A DNA stretch of 64,000 nucleotides from Tenacibaculum aquimarinum. Lineage in GTDB: Bacteria; Bacteroidota; Bacteroidia; Flavobacteriales; Flavobacteriaceae. Of the stretch, positions 36,609-44,577 are shown piece after piece (within the stretch, counting starts at the first letter, position 1; the number at the start of each line of letters is the position of its first letter). A program made the position numbers and the translations under genes. Under the pieces are notes generated by a model that worked only from the letters and a program-made list of their open reading frames with translations, was not told the DNA's origin and searched no databases. The stretch is from contig NZ_JAKGSC010000005.1 in NCBI RefSeq assembly GCF_022478115.1, forward strand, positions 55,281 to 119,280, given 5' to 3'.

Positions 36609-36729
36609 TTAGCCCTGATTGAAGTGGCATCCTTTTTTACTGTCAGTTCGAGTGAATTTGTGAAGCATGAACAAATTTGTATCGAGAACAGAAGTAAAAA
36701 AGATATAACGGAAAGCAGGAAACAGCTTC
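36609..36729 (+). repeat. Dispersed intergenic repeat R1, copy E, with nested element
   Basis: Starts TTAGCCCTGATTGAAGTGGC, ATCCTTTTTT, and ends AAAAAAGATATAACGG, AAAGCAGGAAACAGCTTC. The middle is expanded by a second palindromic element at 36640-36691 (CTGTCAGTTCGAG ... TCGAGAACAG). Confidence 0.72.
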
Positions 36730-36750
36730 AAATAAAAAAATATAACATAA

Positions 36751-36781
36751 AAAAAGGCTCCCAAAATTTGAGAGCCTTTTT
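36751..36781 (-). terminator. Terminator after the Ala/Lys-rich lipoprotein
   Basis: AAAAAGGCTC ... GAGCCTTTTT hairpin 20 bp beyond the stop of the minus-strand gene at 36803. Confidence 0.78.
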
Positions 36782-36802
36782 AAATATAGTTTTCTAATCT
36801 AA

Positions 36803-37279
36803 TTATTTAGCTGGTGCCATTTTAGATTGGATAGCGTTCATAACACTTTTGAATTTTGCAGCGCTTTCAGCGTCTAAAGAAGATAAAATCTCTTTACCTT
36901 TTGCAGCTAATTCAACTCCTTTTTTAGCTAATTCTGCATTCTTTACAACATCTCCTTTTGCAGCGATATAATCTTTTGCATAAGCAGTATAAGCTTGTAA
37001 GTGCTCACCAACTTTAGGGTCTTCAAATTTAGGAATAGTTACTCCTTCTATAGCAGATGTAATTGCATCTCCAGCTTTATCAGCTAAATCTTTTGCTCCG
37101 TCTACAACGCTTTCTGCTCCGTCAACAACTTTGTCGGCTCCTTCAGCTACAACATCTCCAGCTTTATCAGCTGCTTCTACTGTTGCATCTTTTAAATCTT
37201 TTCCTGCTTCTTGTGCTTTTTTACATCCTGTTGCTAATAAAGTTGCAGCAACAAATACAGATAAAATTACTTTTTTCAT
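36803..37279 (-). CDS. Ala/Asp/Lys-rich lipoprotein with amphipathic repeats
   Basis: 158 residues. Lipoprotein signal MKKVILSVFVAATLLATGC, Cys19. Residues 20-75 form near-11-residue amphipathic repeats (ATVEAADKAGDVVAEGADKV, VDGAESVVDGAKDLADKAGD), like LEA or apolipoprotein-type helices that can lie on membranes. The C-terminal half is a helical Lys/Ala domain (AKKGVELAAKGKEILSSLDAES). No family function known. Single gene with its own terminator. Confidence 0.78.
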   Translation of the reverse strand: MKKVILSVFVAATLLATGCKKAQEAGKDLKDATVEAADKAGDVVAEGADKVVDGAESVVDGAKDLADKAGDAITSAIEGVTIPKFEDPKVGEHLQAYTAYAKDYIAAKGDVVKNAELAKKGVELAAKGKEILSSLDAESAAKFKSVMNAIQSKMAPAK

Positions 37280-37358
37280 TTTGTTTTGATTTTAATGTTT
37301 TTGATTGAACTACAAAAATAGCAGTTTATTACTAGTAAACAAGCATTTTTTATGTTAT

Positions 37359-39122
37359 TTAAGCTAGTTGTGTACTAAATTGTTTATCGAATAAATTTTT
37401 ATAATATCCTTTAGGTTTTGCAAGCAATTCTTGATGAGTTCCTTCCTCTACAATTTCTCCTTTATCCATTACAATTATCTTATCGGCTTTCTTAATAGTA
37501 GCTAACCTGTGTGCTATTACTATTGAGGTTCTTCCTTTAGTAATTTCTTCTGTTGCATATTGTATCATTTGCTCTGCATGTGCGTCTACAGATGATGTTG
37601 CTTCGTCTAAAATTAACACACTTGGTTTGCTAACATATGCTCTTAAAAAAGCTATTAATTGACGTTGACCTGATGATAACATTGCACCACGTTCTTTAAC
37701 ATTATAATTATAACCGCCTGGAAGTGTCATTATAAAATCGTGAATACCTATTTGTTTTGCTGCTTTTTGAACCGTTTCTAAAGAAATTGAATCGTTTTTA
37801 AGTGTTATGTTATTTAAAATTGAATCTGAAAATAAGAATACATCTTGTAAAACTACCGCAATTTTATTTCTTAAGGATTCTACATCATATTCTTGAACTG
37901 GTGTTTTATCTACAGATATTACACCATTATCTATTTCGTAAAATCTATTTATTAAATTGATAATTGTAGATTTCCCTGCTCCTGTAGAACCTACAATAGC
38001 TACAGTTTGTCCTTTTTTAACTGAAAATGAAATTCCTTTTAAAACTTCTTCTCCTTTTATATAACTGAAGCGAACATCTTTAAAATCTATATTTCCTTGT
38101 AGATTTTCTGCTGAAGTTGTTCCTGAAATATCAATAGAACTTTCAGTATCAATTACTTTAAAAACACGTTCTCCAGCTACAATTCCCATTTGTAATTGGT
38201 TAAATTTATCTGCAATTTGTCTTAAAGGGCGAAATAACATTTGAGACATTTTTATAAATCCGATAATTGCACCAACCGTTACAGCCTCATCTCCAATGGC
38301 TTGGAAACCTCCATACCAAACTAATAAACCAATTGCTATTGATGAAAAAATTTCTGCAATCGGAAAGAAAATTGAATAATACCACACTGTTTTTACGTGT
38401 GCTTTTTTGTGCTTATCATTTATTTTCATAAAGTTCTGATACTCGATCTTTTCTCTATTAAATAATTGCACAATTTTCATTCCTGTAACTCTCTCTTGCA
38501 CAAATCCGTTTAGGTTAGAAACCTGATCTCTAACATCTTGAAAAGTTGCTTTTATAGCTATTTGAAATAACTTTGTTGCATAAATTAAAATTGGTAAAAC
38601 TGCTAATGCAATTAAAGCCAACTTCCAATTTATATAAAGCATTACTCCTGTTATTACAATCATTTTTAGCAAATCGCTTACAATCATAAACACTCCTTGT
38701 GTAAAAAAGTTTGCAATTGTTTCTATATCTGAAACTACTCTTGTTACTAATTTACCTACTGAAGTATTATCAAAATAAGTCATTTTAAAGGCTAAAATTT
38801 TACGAAAAACTTTAGCTCTCATATCTCTAATTACATGCTGACCAACCCAATTTGCGTAATAAATAAATATAAATTGTAATAAAACCTCTATTATAAGAAG
38901 TCCTAACATTAATAATACAAAGTTTACTAGATTATTTAAATCTTTGCTTACTGTAAAATCATCTACAGCTAAAACCAAAACATATGGTCTTACAGCTGAA
39001 ACTATAGCAAGTAAAATTGTTGATGTTGCTGCAATAATAAATTGCATACGATAACGCTTTGCAAAACTCATTATTCTTGCAAAAATCTTTATATCGAAAG
39101 CATTTCCTGTTTTATTACTCAT
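37359..39122 (-). CDS. ABC exporter, MsbA/multidrug type (half-transporter)
   Basis: 587 residues: six-helix transmembrane domain (about 15-320) fused to an ATPase domain (about 345-575). Walker A GSTGAGKSTII, signature LSSGQRQLIAFLRA (a variant of LSGGQ with Ser), Walker B VLILDEATSSVD, H-loop IVIAHRLATI. Works as a dimer; lipid or drug substrate not determinable. Its ATG is directly adjacent to the truA stop, so both are one transcript. Confidence 0.92.
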   Translation of the reverse strand: MSNKTGNAFDIKIFARIMSFAKRYRMQFIIAATSTILLAIVSAVRPYVLVLAVDDFTVSKDLNNLVNFVLLMLGLLIIEVLLQFIFIYYANWVGQHVIRDMRAKVFRKILAFKMTYFDNTSVGKLVTRVVSDIETIANFFTQGVFMIVSDLLKMIVITGVMLYINWKLALIALAVLPILIYATKLFQIAIKATFQDVRDQVSNLNGFVQERVTGMKIVQLFNREKIEYQNFMKINDKHKKAHVKTVWYYSIFFPIAEIFSSIAIGLLVWYGGFQAIGDEAVTVGAIIGFIKMSQMLFRPLRQIADKFNQLQMGIVAGERVFKVIDTESSIDISGTTSAENLQGNIDFKDVRFSYIKGEEVLKGISFSVKKGQTVAIVGSTGAGKSTIINLINRFYEIDNGVISVDKTPVQEYDVESLRNKIAVVLQDVFLFSDSILNNITLKNDSISLETVQKAAKQIGIHDFIMTLPGGYNYNVKERGAMLSSGQRQLIAFLRAYVSKPSVLILDEATSSVDAHAEQMIQYATEEITKGRTSIVIAHRLATIKKADKIIVMDKGEIVEEGTHQELLAKPKGYYKNLFDKQFSTQLA

Positions 39123-39863
39123 TTAATCTTTTATATATGTGTATGCTACTTTTGTTAAAAACAATCCTTTTGCAGGAACTGATAAACCTGCATTTCCTCT
39201 ATTCTTACTTTCTATAATTTTTCTGAAATCATCTATAGAAATTTTTCCTTGTCCTACTTCTAATAATGTACCAACAATTGCTCTTACCATATTTCTTAAA
39301 AACCTATTTGCAGAAATCTGGAATGTTATTTCGTTCCTATTTTCTTTAAAAAAAGCTTCAGTAATAGTACAATTAAACGTATAAACCTCTGTTTTTACTT
39401 TTGAAAAGCTTTCAAAATCTTCATATTCTAAAAGAATTTTAGCAGCTTCATTCATCAAATCTACATTAAATTTCTGCGAATGTATTTGCCAAGAACTTTC
39501 TAATGTAAACGGGTTTCTACCTAACCAAATATTATATTGATAACTTCTACTTAAAGCATCAAAGCGTGCATGAGCTTCGTCTTCAACCAAAATTATTTTA
39601 TAAATTACAATGTCTTTTGGTAATATTGAATTAAACTTAAACACGTAATTCTCTTCAATTTCTCTATCAATATCAAAATGTGCAAACATCTGCGAAGCGT
39701 GAACACCAGTATCGGTTCTTCCAGCTCCCACAATATTAACGGTAGTTTGCAACACTATGCTAAGTGCTTTATTTATTTCTTCTTGTACGGAAATTACATC
39801 TGGTTGTACTTGCCAACCATGATAATTTTTCCCGTTATATGCTAGTTCTAAAAAGTATCTCAA
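39123..39863 (-). CDS. truA: tRNA pseudouridine synthase A
   Basis: Isomerises U38-U40 in the tRNA anticodon arm. 246 residues. Catalytic Asp51 in GAGRTDTGVHASQM; N-terminal RYFLELAYNGKNYHGWQVQP; C-terminal RFLRNMVRAIVGTLLEVGQGKIS. Complete; first gene of a truA-ABC exporter pair and divergent from the phosphodiesterase. Confidence 0.95.
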   Translation of the reverse strand: MRYFLELAYNGKNYHGWQVQPDVISVQEEINKALSIVLQTTVNIVGAGRTDTGVHASQMFAHFDIDREIEENYVFKFNSILPKDIVIYKIILVEDEAHARFDALSRSYQYNIWLGRNPFTLESSWQIHSQKFNVDLMNEAAKILLEYEDFESFSKVKTEVYTFNCTITEAFFKENRNEITFQISANRFLRNMVRAIVGTLLEVGQGKISIDDFRKIIESKNRGNAGLSVPAKGLFLTKVAYTYIKD

Positions 39864-39923
39864 AATTGTTTTTTGGAAACATCAAAATTACTGAATTTAT
39901 TTTGTTCTTTGTACTTTCGCAGT

Positions 39924-40418
39924 GTGAAGAAAATCTTATTACTTTCAGACACTCATAGTTATATTGATGATCAGATATTAAAGTTTGTAAAACAAGCGGA
40001 CGAAGTATGGCACGCAGGTGATATCGGTGATTTATCGGTAACCGATACTATAAAAAAACTGAAGCCTCTACGTGCTGTATATGGAAATATTGACGACAAA
40101 GATGCTAGAGCTGAATTTCCTTTAGATAATAAATTTAATGTTGATGGTGTTTCTGTTTGGATTACACACATTGGTGGTTATCCTGGCAATTACTATCAAC
40201 GTATTAGGACAGAATTAAAAGAGAACTCTCCAAAAATATTTATTTCTGGTCATTCCCATATTCTAAAAGTTCAGTTTGATCAAAAACTAAATTTACTCCA
40301 TTTAAATCCTGGAGCTTGTGGCAAACATGGTTTTCATAAAGTCCGTACTATGATTCGTTTTCAAATAGATAATGGAAATATAACTAACATGGAGGTAATT
40401 GAGCTTGCTACCCGATAA
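39924..40418 (+). CDS. YfcE/MJ0936-type metallophosphodiesterase
   Basis: 164 residues from GTG 39924. Calcineurin-like motifs: LLLSDTHS (D-x-H), EVWHAGDIGD (GD), VYGNID (GN[H/D]), ITHIGG and FISGHSHI (GHxH). The frame extends 17 residues upstream to an ATG at 39873, but family members begin at KKILLLSDTHS, so the GTG is preferred. Hydrolyses phosphodiesters in vitro in the family; the physiological substrate is unknown. Confidence 0.85.
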   Translation: MKKILLLSDTHSYIDDQILKFVKQADEVWHAGDIGDLSVTDTIKKLKPLRAVYGNIDDKDARAEFPLDNKFNVDGVSVWITHIGGYPGNYYQRIRTELKENSPKIFISGHSHILKVQFDQKLNLLHLNPGACGKHGFHKVRTMIRFQIDNGNITNMEVIELATR

Positions 40419-42186
40419 ATGCTTTTTTTCTTTCTTTAATTGGTAAAGTGATTTTAATTTTTGTGCCTTCATTTTCTTTAGACTCTACTGTAAAAGTCCC
40501 TTGCAACATTGTAACACGTGCATTAATCTGATTTAATCCAATACCACCTTTATTAATTGGATCCTCAACATTAAACCCAACTCCGTTATCCTCAACTAAA
40601 ATATTCAACTCACCATCTTCCTCTTCAACTTTTATAAGTGCCTCATTTGCTTGGCTATGTTTTATAATATTATTAGAAAACTCCTGAATAATATTATAAA
40701 CTTTTATCTCAAAATCTTGATCATATCGATTTAATCCTTCAATTTTGGTAAAGAAATTTATTTGAGAGTTCGAAAAATTTTCTGCAGCATCTTTTAAAGC
40801 ATATTCTAAACCAAACTTTAATAAAATTGATGAAACTAAATTATGAGACAGGTCTCTAATTTGCTGAGATGCTTCTAAAATTATTTTTTGGGTTTTTTGA
40901 ATTTCTGCCGGCACATTTCCATTAAACTGTTTTTGACTTGCTTGTAAGTGTAAATTTGCCGAAGATAACATTGCGCTTACATTATCATGTAATGTTTCTG
41001 CTATCTGTTTACGTTCTGCTTCTTTACCATCTAAAGTTGCATTTAATATTTTTATTTGCGATTCAGATTTTATTTTTTCAATGTTTTTTTGCTGAACTAG
41101 TTCATTTTCCGACAACTTAATTTTAAGTCTTTGTTGGCGTAACTTGTAAACATTGACAAAGTAAAACAATAAGGCAATCGCTGAAAAACTTGCTATACCA
41201 ACTAACCAAGTGTTCTGTTCTGCTTTTAATTTTTGAGCCTCAACATCTTTAGTGGCCATTTCAACATTATGCTTAGATTCAATCTCTTTAATTGCTTTAT
41301 TAAGCTCTATGTCTCTAAGGCTATCCCTTATAGAAACTGACCTATCTAGATAGCCATATGCAACATAATCTTTTAAATTATATAAAGTCCAGCCTAAATT
41401 ATCATACAATGCTTCCTTATATTTTACTGCCTTTAATCTATTATCATTTTCAACATAACCTAAGGCTATATAGTATAACTTCTTTGCCTCAATAAGATTA
41501 TCCTCTTCCATGTAAATACTTGCTAAGTTTCCATAATCTGCAGCAAGTGTTTGATTAAAATTCAGTTCTTTATGGATTTCAATAGCTTTATTTGCGTGAT
41601 ACTTAGCCTTTTTTAAGTCTTTAAGATTTTCGTAATAAAAATGTATTCCTGACAAGTTAGTGTGAGCGTCAGCCTTTTTAAGTCTAGTCTCTTTTTTAAA
41701 ACTATTTAAACTAAGTAATTGTTCTAAATAATATTTAGCGCTATCTAACTGGGGAATTTTTTGGTATATCCCACCTATTTTTAATAAGCTTTCTGCTTTA
41801 ATGTTTTCGAAAACATCTTCTGCTGTTTCAGAATATAGACCTTCGTTTTTAAGAATTAAATTTAAAGTTGTTTTAAAATATTTTATAGCATTTTTATGAT
41901 CGTTGATGTTTTCATAAATGTTTCCTAATAATTTATTTACATTAATTATTGTTTTTACATCTTTAGATTCATCTAATATATTAAAAGCCATCTTTAAAGA
42001 CTCTGAATAATTTCCGTTATTAGTTAAACTTAACGCCTTATTAAGTTTATTTTTTATTATAGAATCATTAACTTTTGTAAATAAAGAAAAAGCTGATGAT
42101 GAATCAGCTTTTTCATTGGTTGAATTAATTCTACTACTATATAATAAAAAAATTAGGGGGATAATGAAGATTTTAATAATTTTCAA
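40408..42186 (-). CDS. TPR-containing sensor histidine kinase (HisKA_3 type)
   Basis: 592 residues. Signal peptide (MKIIKIFIIPLIFLLYSSRI), periplasmic tetratricopeptide repeats (about 45-290), one membrane helix (about 327-347), coiled coil, then a HisKA_3 dimerisation domain with phospho-His400 in ERKQIAETLHDNVSAML and a HATPase domain (N box FSNNIIKHSQA, G boxes VEDNGVGFN and GGIGLNQINARV). This pairs with NarL/LuxR-type regulators. The response regulator lies 0.9 kb upstream on the same strand, with a lipoprotein gene between. Confidence 0.92.
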   Translation of the reverse strand: MKIIKIFIIPLIFLLYSSRINSTNEKADSSSAFSLFTKVNDSIIKNKLNKALSLTNNGNYSESLKMAFNILDESKDVKTIINVNKLLGNIYENINDHKNAIKYFKTTLNLILKNEGLYSETAEDVFENIKAESLLKIGGIYQKIPQLDSAKYYLEQLLSLNSFKKETRLKKADAHTNLSGIHFYYENLKDLKKAKYHANKAIEIHKELNFNQTLAADYGNLASIYMEEDNLIEAKKLYYIALGYVENDNRLKAVKYKEALYDNLGWTLYNLKDYVAYGYLDRSVSIRDSLRDIELNKAIKEIESKHNVEMATKDVEAQKLKAEQNTWLVGIASFSAIALLFYFVNVYKLRQQRLKIKLSENELVQQKNIEKIKSESQIKILNATLDGKEAERKQIAETLHDNVSAMLSSANLHLQASQKQFNGNVPAEIQKTQKIILEASQQIRDLSHNLVSSILLKFGLEYALKDAAENFSNSQINFFTKIEGLNRYDQDFEIKVYNIIQEFSNNIIKHSQANEALIKVEEEDGELNILVEDNGVGFNVEDPINKGGIGLNQINARVTMLQGTFTVESKENEGTKIKITLPIKERKKAFIG

Positions 42187-42202
42187 ATTCAGTCTGGTAT
42201 TA

Positions 42203-42868
42203 TTATGTTACAATTATCATTCTAGGTCTTTTAGGACCAGCAGCTGCCTCACCCTTTGCAGCTCTATTTGTATGATTTATAAAATCTATTTTTAAATCAT
42301 TTGCATCTTTTACAAAGGTTTTAGTAAAGGTATCATTACTAGTTTTACCTTCCTTTAGGTTAATTTCGTAAGCTCCTTCTTTTTCATTGTAAACAAACTC
42401 TACGCTAATACCTTCTTTAACAGTAAAATCTAATTGAAATGTATTGTCTCCGTTACTAACTAAACTATACGTTTGTAAAAATTGATTATTCTTTTCTCCT
42501 TTTGCTAAAACAATATTTTCATCTTCTACTACAAATGATGTTTTTGATTGAGAATCCTCTACAAAATCTACACTTAATTGGTTGTTTTCTAAAGATAATT
42601 CTTCACTTTTCTCTCCTTTTCCAGTAAATTCACCAGCATATAAATAAATCTCTTTAGTCCCATTACTTTTTATAACCTCAGATGTTGTATTATCATTTAG
42701 GGTATAATCAATTGAATAACGTCCGTTAACATCTTTTTGTAACTTATACGATTTTAATAATTTTCCTTGAGTTCCTAGTTCAACATTGTCAAGAGACTCA
42801 TTGTTTGAGCAAGATGTTAATCCTAAAAAAAGAACTGAAGCAAATGCACTTAATACTAATTTTTTCAT
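42203..42868 (-). CDS. Lipoprotein of a two-component locus, unknown family
   Basis: 221 residues. Lipoprotein signal MKKLVLSAFASVLFLGLTSC, Cys20. The body is repeated beta-rich segments (GRYSIDYTLNDNTTSEVIKS, NTFQLDFTVKEGISVEFVYN) suggesting duplicated small beta domains. It ends in a basic tail (AAAGPKRPRMIIVT). It lies between the response regulator and the kinase, 16 bp before the kinase, so it may be a sensor accessory or target. A (TTTGG)6 tract lies 44 bp upstream. Confidence 0.75.
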   Translation of the reverse strand: MKKLVLSAFASVLFLGLTSCSNNESLDNVELGTQGKLLKSYKLQKDVNGRYSIDYTLNDNTTSEVIKSNGTKEIYLYAGEFTGKGEKSEELSLENNQLSVDFVEDSQSKTSFVVEDENIVLAKGEKNNQFLQTYSLVSNGDNTFQLDFTVKEGISVEFVYNEKEGAYEINLKEGKTSNDTFTKTFVKDANDLKIDFINHTNRAAKGEAAAGPKRPRMIIVT

Positions 42869-42911
42869 AAGAGGTAGTTTTACTTTTTAAAGACTTTATT
42901 AAGGCTTTAAA

Positions 42912-42943
42912 TTTGGTTTGGTTTGGTTTGGTTTGGTTTGGTT
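42912..42943. repeat. Pentanucleotide microsatellite (TTTGG)6
   Basis: Six perfect tandem copies of TTTGG plus TT (CCAAA on the minus strand), in the 5' region of the minus-strand lipoprotein gene. Confidence 0.9.
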
Positions 42944-42976
42944 AAAATGAGTGGTTTTAGCAATATACTAGAACAA

Positions 42977-43038
42977 TAATTAGGGGGATCAAATTTTCTT
43001 TTGGGGGAATAGAAAAACTGAAGGGTAATTAGGGGGAT
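42977..43038. promoter_or_regulatory. Repeated TAATTAGGGGGAT motif upstream of the lipoprotein gene
   Basis: Exact copies at 42977-42989 and 43026-43038 (49 bp apart), with a weaker TTTTGGGGGAAT at 42999-43010. A further copy, AATTAGGGGGAT, lies at 42151-42162 in the first codons of the kinase gene. Possible binding sites or RNA motif; the second copy touches the response-regulator stop. Confidence 0.45.
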
Positions 43039-43691
43039 TAGAGTATATTGTTTTTAACTGCATACATTGCTAAACCTACTGCATTTTTTACATTTATTTT
43101 CTTAATTAATCGACTTCTGTAATGTTCTATTGTTCGAATACTAACATTCATAGACTCTGCTATTTCATTAGTGTTTTTTTCTTGTGCTACTAACTTTAAA
43201 AGCTCTATTTCTTTATCAGTTAATTCTTCTTCTAACTCTTCACTTTTATTTACTTTTTGAGTGTTTGAGAAGTACATTTCGAACAAATTTTCTTTTACAT
43301 TATCGCTTATGTATTGCTGATTATTATACACTGTTTTTATTCCTTTGATTAAATGTTCGCTTGCCGCACTTTTTTCAATAAAGCCATTGGCTCCCAACTT
43401 AATCATTTCATCTACAAGCTTAGGGTCTTGTAAACTTGACAGAATAATTGTCTTTTGATCAATGTTTCTGGCATTAAATGTTTTTAAAACATCTATACCA
43501 TCCATTTCTGGCATATTAATATCTAAAATAAGTACATCTGCACTGTTATTTTTAGACCATTCTACAATTTGCCTTCCTGTTAAAGAGTAGCCTTCAACAT
43601 TAATCTCATCATCAGTATTTAATAATGCTACGATTCCTTCAATTAAAATCTTGTGATCGTCAGCAATGTGAACTTGTATCTGTTGTTTCAT
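43038..43691 (-). CDS. NarL/FixJ-family response regulator
   Basis: 217 residues. Receiver domain with the acidic pair Asp11-Asp12, phospho-acceptor Asp57 in VLILDINMPEMDG and a Lys near 108 (GFIEKSAA). C-terminal LuxR helix-turn-helix (LTDKEIELLKLVAQEKNTNEIAESMNVSIRTIEHYRSRLIKKI). Partner of the downstream HisKA_3 kinase. Two phased palindromic repeats lie about 65 bp upstream of its start and may be its own sites. Confidence 0.93.
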   Translation of the reverse strand: MKQQIQVHIADDHKILIEGIVALLNTDDEINVEGYSLTGRQIVEWSKNNSADVLILDINMPEMDGIDVLKTFNARNIDQKTIILSSLQDPKLVDEMIKLGANGFIEKSAASEHLIKGIKTVYNNQQYISDNVKENLFEMYFSNTQKVNKSEELEEELTDKEIELLKLVAQEKNTNEIAESMNVSIRTIEHYRSRLIKKINVKNAVGLAMYAVKNNIL

Positions 43692-43756
43692 TATTACATT
43701 ACAAATCTATGAGGTTATTTTATATCTTACAATGGTAAAAATACGAAACGTTTCTG

Positions 43757-43794
43757 CGGTTTTACCGCAAATGACCTTCGGTTTTACCGCAAAT
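43757..43794 (-). promoter_or_regulatory. Two phased palindromic direct repeats upstream of the response regulator
   Basis: CGGTTTTACCGCAAAT occurs at 43757-43772 and 43779-43794, exactly 22 bp apart. Each contains a GCGGT/ACCGC-type palindrome (second copy CGGT/ACCG). The 22-bp period places both on the same DNA face. Candidate binding site of the response regulator, about 65 bp upstream of its ATG. Confidence 0.65.
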
Positions 43795-43878
43795 TAGGTT
43801 ACTCGTTTTTTGAAAAATCGTGAATTAGTTGCACCAAACACAATTAACAAGCTGTTTTATAGTTAATTACAAAAATAC

Positions 43879-43906
43879 AAAAACCGAAGCTTTCACTTCG
43901 GTTTTC
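43879..43906 (-). terminator. Terminator after the DUF4293 gene
   Basis: AAACCGAAG-ctttca-CTTCGGTTTT hairpin 30 bp beyond the DUF4293 stop. Confidence 0.75.
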
Positions 43907-43935
43907 TCGCACAAAATATTACTAAGATGTTAGGT

Positions 43936-44367
43936 TTATCGTAATCTATCTACAGATTTCACAAGATCTTCATCCTTTTTAATGGCTTTATTTGCAAACA
44001 CAGTAAGCAAAATAACAATAATAGGTAAGAACATCCCAATACCTTTCTCTGAAACCGAAGCTTCTCCAGATAATGTTAGCATTAGATATATCAACAGTCC
44101 TAATAAAAGAAGGTTAATCAAAATTACTACTCTTCCTAAAACAAACTGTAACTTTCTATTTTTAAATTGAAAAACAGTTATTAAGGATATTAAAGATGAT
44201 AAAATAAATAATACCGGTATTGCTTTTTGCTTTACATCTACTACCTGCATAAAGTCTTGAGCAAAAAGTGTATTATCAGAAACTGTCCAAATATTAAAAA
44301 CAAAAATTAATCCTCCAGCTACTATTGCTGCGAGTATTAAGTATATAGTTTGTATTCTTTGAATCAT
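43936..44367 (-). CDS. DUF4293 integral membrane protein
   Basis: 143 residues from ATG 44367 (MIQRIQTIYLILAAIVAGGLIFVF); the longer frame adds 19 residues not seen in the family. Four membrane helices and a charged tail (NKAIKKDEDLVKSVDRLR). DUF4293 proteins sit next to and divergent from rho in many Bacteroidota, as here. Function unknown. Confidence 0.85.
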   Translation of the reverse strand: MIQRIQTIYLILAAIVAGGLIFVFNIWTVSDNTLFAQDFMQVVDVKQKAIPVLFILSSLISLITVFQFKNRKLQFVLGRVVILINLLLLGLLIYLMLTLSGEASVSEKGIGMFLPIIVILLTVFANKAIKKDEDLVKSVDRLR

Positions 44368-44417
44368 CTTTAAAAATTGAGATAGCAAAAGTAGCATTTT
44401 CTTTTTTAATAAGAAAC

Positions 44418-44447
44418 TTTGCATATTAAAATAATATACTATATTTG
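44418..44447 (+). promoter_or_regulatory. rho promoter
   Basis: TTTG (44418-44421), 18 bp, TATATTTG (44440-44447), an excellent Bacteroidota promoter. It predicts a start near 44454 and a leader of about 124 nt before the rho ATG. Confidence 0.75.
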
Positions 44448-44473
44448 CTATATATTCAACTACACAACAGTTG

Positions 44474-44554
44474 ATGCTGAATTACATCTATTTAGCATTC
44501 TATTCAAAAAAAAAACATCACCTCTCAATCTTAATTATCATTAAGAAATTATAA
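44474..44554 (+). CDS. Possible 26-codon leader ORF in the rho 5' region
   Basis: ATG 44474 to TAA 44554; product begins MLNYIYLAFYSKKKHH and ends LIIIKKL. It lies within the predicted rho leader and contains a run of ten A (Ser-Lys-Lys-Lys). E. coli rho also has a leader ORF (rhoL) and autoregulates. No terminator or alternative hairpin is visible, so this is tentative. Confidence 0.35.
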   Translation: MLNYIYLAFYSKKKHHLSILIIIKKL

Positions 44555-44577
44555 AAAATAATTAATTCATATACATA

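Noticed and set aside
42912..42943. CRISPR-like array
   Set aside because: Units of 5 bp with no spacers: a microsatellite. No direct-repeat/spacer pattern or cas gene occurs in the window.
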